Assembly (NCBI RefSeq): GCF_036320965.1
Contig: NC_092234.1
Span: forward strand, 35,827,203-35,891,202
DNA: 64,000 bases
Origin: Panulirus ornatus
Taxonomy: Eukaryota > Arthropoda > Malacostraca > Decapoda > Palinuridae
Direction of reading: 5' to 3'
This document shows, one piece after another, positions 56,520 to 64,000 of the stretch. The notes beneath the pieces were generated by a model. The model ran no database searches. It worked only from the letters and a program-made list of their open reading frames with translations, and was not told the origin of the DNA. The translations under genes and the position numbers were made by a program. Position 1 is the stretch's first letter. Every line of letters begins with the position of its first letter.

Positions 56520-59500
56520 TGTGCATACGTAGGGGAGAAAGAATTCTTCCCACGTATTCCCCGCATGTCGGAGAAGGCAACTAAAGGGGGCGGGAGCAGG
56601 GGGCTGGAAGTCCCCCTTCCTTGCATTTAAATTTCTAATAGGGGAAACAGGAGCAGTCAAGCGGGGAGTGCTCATCCTCCTCGAAGGTTCAGATTGTGGT
56701 GTCTAAGTGTATATAGATGTAACCAAGATGAGAAGAAAGGAGAGATAGGTAGTATGTTTGAGGAAAGAAACCTGGATGTTTTGGCTCCGTGAAATGAAGC
56801 TCAAGGGTAAAGGGGAAGAGTGGTTTGGGAATGTCTTGGGAGTAACATCACGGGACAAGAGCAAAGGAAGGAGTAGCACTGCTGAAGCAGGAGTTGTGGG
56901 AGTATGTGATAGAGTTTAGGAAAGTAAATTCTAGATTGATATGGGTAAAACTGAAAGTGATTGGAGAGAGATGGGTGATTATGGGTGCCTATGCACCCAG
57001 TCATGAGAAGAAAGATCATGAGAGGCAAGTGTTTTGGGAGCAGCTGAGTGAGTGTGTTAGTAGCTTTGATGCACGAGACTGGGTTATAGTGATGGGTGAT
57101 TTGAATGCAAAGGTGAGCAATGTGGCAGTTGAGGGTATGATTGGTGTACATGGGGGTGTTCAGTGTTGTAAATGGAAATGGTGAAGAGCTTGTAGCTTGT
57201 GTGCTGAAAAAGGACTGTTGATTGGGAATACCTGGTTTAAAAAGAGATATACATAAGCTTACATATGTGAGCATACATATGTTAATTGACAGGTGTGTAA
57301 AAGATTTAAATGTTCCGAGAGGGGCAACTGGAGGGATGTCTGGTCTCTATCTTGTGGAGGCGAAGGTGAAGATTGTAGAGGTTTTCAGAGAAGAAGAGAG
57401 AATGTTGGGCAGAAGAGAGTGGTGAGAGTAAGTGAGCTTGGAAAGGAGACTTGTGTGAAGAAGTACCAGGAGAGATTGAGTGTAGAATGGCAAAAGGTGA
57501 GAGCAAATGATGTAAGGGGAGTGGGGGAGGAATGGGATGTATTTAGGGAAGCAGTGATAGCTAGGCAAAAGATGCATGTGTGACAAGAAAGGTGGGAGGT
57601 GGGCAGATTAGAAAGGGATAGAGAATGGTGGGATGAAGTAAGGTTGTTAGTGAAAGAGATGGGAGAGGCGTTTGGATGATTTTTGTAGGGAAGTAGAGCA
57701 AATGACTGGGAGATGTATAAAATAAAGGTCAAGAGAACGGTGCAAGAGGTGAAAAAGAGGGCAAAAGAGAGTTGGGATTAGTGTATCATTAAATTTTAGG
57801 GAGAATAAAAAGATGTTTTGGAAGGAGGTAAATAACATGTGTAAGACAAGAGAACAAACGAGAGCATCGGTGAAGGGGGCAAATGGGGAGGTAATAATAA
57901 GTAGTGACGAAGTGAGAAGGAGATGGAGTGAGTATTTTTTAAGGTTTGTTGAATGTGTTTGATGATAGAGTGGCAGATATAGGGTGTTTTCGCTGGGTTG
58001 TGTGCGAAGTGAGGTCAGGGAGAATGATTTGGTAAAGAGAGAAGAGGTAGTGAAAGCTTTCCAGAAGATGAAAGCCATCAAGGCGGCAAGTTTGGATGGT
58101 ATTGCAGTAGAATTTATTAAAAAGGGGGGCGACTGAGTTACTGACTGGTTGGGAGAGATATTCAATATATTTATGGATCATGGTGAAGTGCCTGAGGATT
58201 GGCAGAATGCATGTTAAGTGCCATTGTACAAAGGGAATGGGGATAAAAGTGAGTGTTCAAGTTACAGAAGTATAAGTTTGTTGAGTATTCCTGGGAAATT
58301 ATATGGGAGAGCATCAGATTGGGGAAGATCAATGTGGTTTCAGAAGTGGTAGAGGATGTGTGGATCAGATGTTTGCTTTGAAGAATGTACTTAGAAAAAC
58401 AAATGGATTTGTATGTAGCATTTTGGATCTGGAGAAGGCATATGATAGGGTTGATAGAGGATGCTTTGTGGAATGTATTAAGAGTGTATAGTGTGGGAGG
58501 TAAGTTGCTACAAGCATTGAAAAGTTTTTACCGAGGATGTAAGGCATGTGTACGAGTAGGAATGCAGGAAAGTGATTGATTCCCAATGAACATTGTTTTG
58601 CAGCAGGGGTGCGTGATATCTCCATGTTTGTTTAATTTGTTTATGGATGAGGTTGTTAGGGAGGTGAATGCAAGAGTTTTGAGAGAGGGGCAAGTATGCA
58701 GTCTGTTGAGGATGAGAGGGCTTGGAATGTGAATCAGTTGTTGTTTGCTGATGATACAGCCCTGGTGGCTGATTCAGATGAGAAACTGCAGAGGTTATTA
58801 AGTGAGTTTGGTAAAGCATTTGAAAGGAGTAAGTTGCTTTGAAGAATGTATGTGAGAAATACTTAGAAAAACAAATGGATTTGTATGTAGCATTTATGGA
58901 TATGGAGAAGGCATTTGATATGGTGGATAGAGGTGCTTTGTAGAAGGTATTAAGAGTATATAGCTTTGGAGGTAATTTGCTAGAAGGAGTAAAAAGTTTT
59001 TACCAAGGCTGTAAGGCATGTGTACGATTAGGAAGAGAGGAAAGTGATTGGTTCCCAGTGAATGTTGGTTTGTGGCAGGGGTGCGTGATGTTTCCATGGT
59101 TGTTTAATTTGTTTATGGATGGGGTTGTTAGGGAAGTGAATGCAAGAGTTGTGGAGAGTTGGGCAAGTACGCAGTCTGTAGATGAGAGGGCTTGAGAAGT
59201 GAGTCAGTTGTTGTTTGCTGATGATACAGCACTGGTGGCTGATTCATGTGAGAGACTGCAGAAGTTGGTGATTGAGTTTGGAAAATTGTGTGAAAAAAGA
59301 CAGTTGAGAGTAAATGTGAATAAGAGCAAGGATATTAGGTTCATTACAGTTGAGGGACAAGTTGATTGGGAGATAAGTTTGAATGGTGAAAAACTTGAGG
59401 AAGTGAAGTGTTTTAGATATCTGGGACTAGAACCATGGAAGCGGAAGTGCTCCACAGGGTGGGGGAGGGAGCGAAGGTTGTGGAAGTTTTGAAGAATGTG

Positions 59501-60368
59501 TGGAAGGCGAGAACATTATCTCGGAGATCAAAAATTGGTTTCTTTGTAGGAATAGTTGTTCCAACAGTGTTATATATTCACGAGGCATGGGCTATAGATA
59601 GGATTGTGCATAGGAGGGTGGATGTTTTGAAAATGAAATGTTTGAGGACAATATGTGGTGTGAGGTGTTTTGATCGAGTAAGTAATGAAAGGGTAAGAGA
59701 GTTGTGTGGTAATAAAAAGAGTGTGGTTGAGAGAGCAGAAAAGGATGTGTTGAAATGTCTTGGAATCATGGAGAGAATGAGTGAGGAAAGATTGACAGAG
59801 GATATATGTGTCAAAGGTGGAGGGAAGAAGAAGAAGCAGGAGACCAAATTGGAGGTGGAAGGACGAAGTGAAAAAGATTTTGAGCAATCAGGGGCGTGAA
59901 CATACAGGAGGGTGAAAGGCGTGCAAGGAATATAGTGAATTGGAATGATGTGGTATACCAGGGTGGACATGCTGTGAATGGATTGAACCAGGACATATGA
60001 AGCATCTGAAAAGGTTTATAGGGCCTGGATTTGGAAAGGAAGCTGTGGTTTCAGTGCATTACACATGACAGCTAGAGACTGAGTGTGAACGAATGTGGCC
60101 TTTTTTGTCTTCCTGGCACTGCTTCACTGGAGTGGGCGAATGCTATTACATGTGTGGTGGGGCTGCGATGGGAATGGATGAAGGCAGCAAGTATGGATAT
60201 GTATATGTGTATATATGTATATATCTGTATGTATATGTATGTATACATTGAAACGTATATGTGTGGGTGTGGTCATTTATGTATATACATGTGTATGTTG
60301 ATGGGTTGGGCCATTCCTCGTCTGTTTCCTTGTGCTGCCTCGCTAACATGGTACATGGTGGTTAAGTA
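56520..60368 (+). mobile_element. RTE-like retrotransposon, plus strand, full span but degenerate
   Basis: Begins with the 5' UTR (TTCCCACGTATTCCCCGCAT) and runs through endonuclease (56720-57400), linker, RT, C-terminal region (59435-59899) and long 3' UTR to a diverged tail block (CCTCGTCTGTTTCCTTGTGC) and A-rich end near 60368. Frameshifts are dense. The RT palm region is present twice in tandem (58370-59280). It is older than the head-to-head partner on its left. Confidence 0.85.
58368..59300 (+). repeat. Tandem duplication (470 bp) of the RT palm region inside an RTE copy
   Basis: TTGCTTTGAAGAATGTA starts at 58373 and again at about 58835. Motif C coding sequence (TTGTTTGCTGATGATACAGC) occurs at 58741 and 59211, exactly 470 bp apart, and motif A-like sequence precedes each. 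The junction lies near 58833, within GAGTAAGTTGCTTTGAAG. The copies differ by several percent, so the duplication is not recent. Confidence 0.85.
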
Positions 60369-60570
60369 AAATAAATTGATAAATATTGTAAAAAGCTTAA
60401 AATAACAATAATTTGGTCTGGAGATTTCAGATTTGTTTTGTTTGTTCTCTTGGTAGAGTATAGACTGGAATACAGATGTAAATGTAGAATAAAAAGAAAA
60501 AAAGTGCAGTGGCTGATGATAGATAGCAATTTAACAAGCCAGTTACCTACATATATATTTCCACACTTGC
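60369..60570. other. Short unassigned spacer
   Basis: About 200 bp of AT-rich sequence between two RTE copies. I see no repeat or coding signal in it. Confidence 0.5.
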
Positions 60571-60574
60571 CTTA

Positions 60575-61264
60575 CTCTCTTGTTAACTACTTCTCAATAT
60601 TTCCAGTAGCTTTTTTACCATACCATATATTTGAAGCACTTTTCATAGAGCATCTCTGTCAATCCTATTAGGTGCTTTCTGTAGATCAATTGATGCTTCA
60701 TAAAGATCCTTTTGTCTTTTAACTCTTTATTACACTCTTTCCAAAACAATACCTGATGCAAACATCTTCTACTACTCCAGAAACCACTTTGATCCTCTCA
60801 AATCTAATTTTCCGTGCATGCCACCACCCTTTATATCACCACTATCTCATACAGTGTACCAAATGCACTCAATAAACTTATACCCTTGTAATTGAAACAT
60901 TAACCTCCATCATACCTTTATCCTCAGGGACCTCACCATGATAAATACATACATTGAAAACCCTAACCAACCAATTAACATTGGTGTCATACGTTTTCTT
61001 AAGAAATTCAACTATAACATCATGCGCTCCATCTGCCTTGTCACATTTCATTTTATGCAAAGCTTTCTCCCCTTTTCACTTTTCTTGAAACTGCTTGCCC
61101 TGACTCTAACTTTGCATACCTTCCTCACCTGAACACCCTACATCTGCCAGCCTATCATCAGACACGTTTAGCAATCCTTTAAAGTACTACCTCCTGTCTC
61201 CTCTTCACCTCATCTCTACTTGTTACACTTCCCCAGCTCCCCCCTTCACCAGTGTACCCATTTG
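60575..61264 (-). mobile_element. Old RTE-like retrotransposon, left part (interrupted)
   Basis: Diverged RT sequence on the minus strand from about motif A (CATAGAGCATCTCTGTCAAT) through the upstream motifs to the linker near 61264 (CACCAGTGTACCCATTTG). It continues at 62392 after a younger insertion. It has no usable frame. Confidence 0.7.
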
Positions 61265-62391
61265 TTTTCATTTTTTTTTTTTTTTTATACTTTGTCGCTG
61301 TCTCCCGCGTTTGCGAGGTAGCGCAAGGAAACAGACGAAAGAAATGGCCCAACCCCCCCCCCCCCCATACACATGTACATACACACGTCCAGACACGCAA
61401 ATATACATACCTACACAGCTTTCCATGGTTTACCCCAGACGCTTCACATGCCTTGCTTCAATCCACTGACAGCACGTCAACCCCTGTATACCACATGACT
61501 CCAATTCACTCTATTTCTTGCCCTCCTTTCACCCTCCTGCATGTTCAGGCCCCGATCACACAAAATCTTTTTCACTCCATCTTTCCACCTCCAATTTGGT
61601 CTCCCTCTTCTCCTCGTTCCCTCCACCTCCGACACATATATCCTCTTGGTCAATCTCTCCTCACTCATTCTCTCCATGTGCCCAAACCATTTCAAAACAC
61701 CCTCTTCTGCTCTCTCGACCACGCTCTTTTTATTTCCACACATCTCTCTTACCCTTACGTTACTTACTCGATCAAACCACCTCACACCACACATTGTCCT
61801 CAAACATCTCATTTCCAGCACATCCATCCTCCTGCGCACATCTCTATCCATAGCCCACGCCTCGCAACCATACAGCATTGTTGGAACCACTATTCCCTCA
61901 AACATACCCATTTTTGCTTTCCGAGATAATGTTCTCGACTTCCACACATTTTTCAAGGCTCCCAAAATTTTCGCCCCCTCCCCCACCCTATGATCCACTT
62001 CCGCTTCCATGGTTCCATCCGCTGACAGATCCACTCCCAGATATCTAAAACACTTCACTTCCTCCAGTTTTTCTCCATTCAAACTCACCTCCCAATTGAC
62101 TTGACCCTCACCCCTACTGTACCTAATAACCTTGCTCTTATTCACATTTACTCTCAACTTTCTTCTTCCACACACTTTACCAAACTCAGTCACCAGCTTC
62201 TGCAGTTTCTCACATGAATCAGCCACCAGCGCTGTATCATCAGCGAACAACAATTGACTCACTTCCCAAGCTCTCTCATCCCCAACAGACTTCATACTTG
62301 CCCCTCTTTCCAGGACTCTTGCATTCACCTCCTTTACAACCCCATCCATAAACAAATTAAACAACCATGGAGACATCACACACCCCTGCTC
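61265..62391 (-). mobile_element. Young RTE-like copy nested in an older one, short 3' UTR form
   Basis: T-run at 61270-61287, tail block, short 3' UTR and an open coding part to 62379; truncated in RT motif B at about 62391. Flanking sequence on both sides belongs to one older RTE copy in the same orientation, so this is an insertion into that copy. The coding sequence is close to the copy at 7946-8950. Confidence 0.9.
61477..62379 (-). CDS. RTE reverse transcriptase C-terminal portion, intact frame
   Basis: This 300-codon frame starts at MMSPWLFNLFMDG (end of RT motif B) and continues through LFADDTALVAD (motif C), FRYLGVDLSADG and the C-terminal region (MLYGCEAWAMDRD, CLRTMCGVRWFDRVSNV, GRPNWRWKDGV) to the end VNWSHVVYRG, with no frameshift. 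It lacks endonuclease, motif A and the front of the RT, so it cannot work alone. The start Met comes from the truncation. Confidence 0.8.
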   Translation of the reverse strand: MMSPWLFNLFMDGVVKEVNARVLERGASMKSVGDERAWEVSQLLFADDTALVADSCEKLQKLVTEFGKVCGRRKLRVNVNKSKVIRYSRGEGQVNWEVSLNGEKLEEVKCFRYLGVDLSADGTMEAEVDHRVGEGAKILGALKNVWKSRTLSRKAKMGMFEGIVVPTMLYGCEAWAMDRDVRRRMDVLEMRCLRTMCGVRWFDRVSNVRVREMCGNKKSVVERAEEGVLKWFGHMERMSEERLTKRIYVSEVEGTRRRGRPNWRWKDGVKKILCDRGLNMQEGERRARNRVNWSHVVYRG

Positions 62392-62575
62392 AATTTATTA
62401 ACCTCTTTCCAAAACATTTTCTTATTTTCCCTAAGTTTGCTGATACTTGCTCACCCCAAGTCTCATTTACCCTCTTTTTCAGCTCCTGCACCTTACTCTT
62501 GGACCTCATGTCATGTTTTCTTGTACATCTTCCAATTATTCACACTCCTTCCCCATAAGTAATTCCCAAGCACCT
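62392..62575 (-). mobile_element. Old RTE-like retrotransposon, right part (linker)
   Basis: Resumes the linker left off at 61264 (ACCTCTTTCCAAAACATTTT, then CTCTTTTTCAGCTCCTGCAC). It ends near 62575. Confidence 0.7.
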
Positions 62576-62579
62576 ACAA

Positions 62580-64000
62580 TATGGCCACATCTGCTTACAT
62601 TCATTCACTTGTTATCTCTAATGTACCAGAACCACAGCTCCTTATCCACTGCCAGGCCCCATAGATCTTTCCATAGCTTACCTCGGACACCTCACATGCC
62701 TGGGTTTGGTCCATTGACAGCATGTCAAACCCAATTTACCACATTATTCCAAAAATTGTTGCAAATTTCTTTGTCCAGTGCATGCCTTTCACCCTCCTGC
62801 ATGTTCAGGCCCTGATTGCTCAAACTATTTTTAACCCCACCCATCCATATCCAACTTGGTTTCCCAGTTCTCCTTGTTCCCTCCACTTCTGACATATATA
62901 TCCTCTTTGTCAACCTTTCCTCACCCATTTTCTCCCTATGTCCAGACCATTTCAACACACCCTCTTCTGCTCTGTCAACCACACTTTATTGCCACTCATT
63001 TCTCTTACCCTATCATTACTTAATCAAACCACCTCATATCTTACCACTTATTGTCTTCATTCATTTCATATCCAACACATCCACCATCCTCTGCATAGCC
63101 TTATCTATAGGCCATGCCTCAGATCCATACAATATTTTTGGGACAACTATTTCATAAAACATACCCACTTTTTCCCCTCCCATTGAACATTCTACACACT
63201 CTTCTGTGCTCCCAGAACTTCAATTTCCATTTCCAAGGTTCCATTTGCTCCCATGTCCATTAACAGATATCTCAACAGTTTTTTCATTCAGACTCTTTAC
63301 CTCAGTAACCTGTCCCTCAACCATGCTAAATCTAATAACCTTGCTTTTATTCACATTCACTCTGAACTTTCTGCTTTCACACACTCTTCCAAACTCAGTT
63401 ACCATCTTCGTTAGTTTCTCACTTAAATCAGCAAACTGCAACTGACTAACTTCCCAGGCCCACTCATCCCCCACAGACTGCATATTTGCCCCTCTCTCCA
63501 AGACTCTTGTACTTCCTCCCTCACTACCTCATCCATGAGTAGATTAAACAACCATGGTGACATCACACACCCCTGCCACAGACCGATCTTCGCTTGGAGC
63601 CATTCACTCTCCTCTCATCCCACTCATACACGGTGGCATGGTCGGCAGAGCTTAGCTTTAGCCTTAGCTTCTAGCAGCTCTTTCTCTACACCTTATATTC
63701 TTAGCCCTTCCACAAAGCATCTCTGTCAACACAATGATATCCATTTTCCAGATTCATAAATACCACTTACAAATCCATCTGTTTTTCTAAATATTTTTCG
63801 CACACATTCTTTAAAGCAAACACCTCATCCACACACCCTCCTTCACTTGTGAAACCACACTGCTCCTCCCAATCTGATGCTCCATAAATTGTTTTATCCT
63901 CTCACTCAGTACCCTCCCATACAACTTACTAGGTATACTCAATAAACTTACTTGTCTGTAGTTTGAACACTCACCTTTATCCCCCTTGCCCTCCCCTATC
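62580..64000 (-). mobile_element. Old RTE-like retrotransposon, long 3' UTR form, cut by window edge
   Basis: Minus-strand copy from the inner part of the long 3' UTR (CCACAGCTCCTTATCCACTG at about 62633) through the C-terminal part (62725-62982: RPSW, LKWSGHREKMGEERL) and RT (63220-63501 has lost most of motif C; CCATGGTGACATCACACACC near 63550 is motif B), then upstream RT sequence to the window end. It is diverged and frameshifted. A short unrelated-looking stretch (CGGTGGCATGGTCGGCAGAG at 63630) interrupts it. Confidence 0.75.

Noticed and set aside
1..64000. LTR retrotransposon or endogenous retrovirus
   Set aside because: I see no gag, protease, integrase or env signatures and no long terminal repeats. 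RT motifs FADD with an APE endonuclease and A-rich tails are of the non-LTR type.

Overview
This window looks like intronic sequence from a repeat-rich animal genome, most likely an arthropod and probably a decapod crustacean. The taxonomic call is an inference from the style of the retrotransposons and their CA/TA-rich tails and could not be checked. The one host gene I can support is on the + strand. Four consecutive coding exons (7560-7845, 16675-16846, 19999-20095 and a 195-bp exon first seen at 31731-31925) join in phase into one protein segment that I recognise as UBE3B, a HECT-type E3 ubiquitin ligase. The segment lies just upstream of the catalytic HECT domain. Earlier and later exons are outside the window.

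Almost everything else is non-LTR retrotransposon. One family dominates: an RTE/jockey-type element with a single ORF holding an APE endonuclease, a reverse transcriptase (motif A MDLEKAYDRV, motif B QGCVMSPWLFNLFMD, motif C LFADDTALVA, then FRYLGVDLAADG) and a C-terminal tail ending VNWxDVVYRG. Its 3' UTR ends in a conserved block with core CGCTACCTCGCAAACGCGGG before an A-rich tail. About 20 pieces lie in both orientations. Two 3' UTR forms occur, a long one and one shortened by an internal deletion of roughly 250-300 bp. All copies I inspected are broken.

Layout: 1-6010, RTE copies, mostly minus. 6011-7945, intron and exon A. 7946-13700, three RTE copies in alternating orientation, then a tail fragment. 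13701-17330, intron with exon B, a tandem duplication and a second repeat family. 17330-19600, a jockey-like relic and RTE. 19600-21527, exon C and an RTE copy with an extraordinary one-directional substitution cluster. 21528-28465, a mosaic of RTE pieces and a short non-autonomous element. 28468-56450, a repeated array in which the fourth UBE3B exon occurs four times. 56451-64000, an AT microsatellite and further RTE copies.

The points most worth following up are: (1) the RTE copy at 20236-20891, where substitutions are almost all T-to-C on the + strand (A-to-G in the element's sense strand), as expected if an A-to-I edited transcript was reverse-transcribed; (2) the fourfold UBE3B exon, with 28.96-37.86 kb and 46.16-55.06 kb nearly identical at a constant offset of 17203 bp and two noisier copies between them, which is either a recent duplication or an assembly artefact; (3) a short non-autonomous element that appears to carry the RTE 5' head and an RTE-like 3' tail. 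I found no bacterial genes, CRISPR array, RNA genes or defence system.
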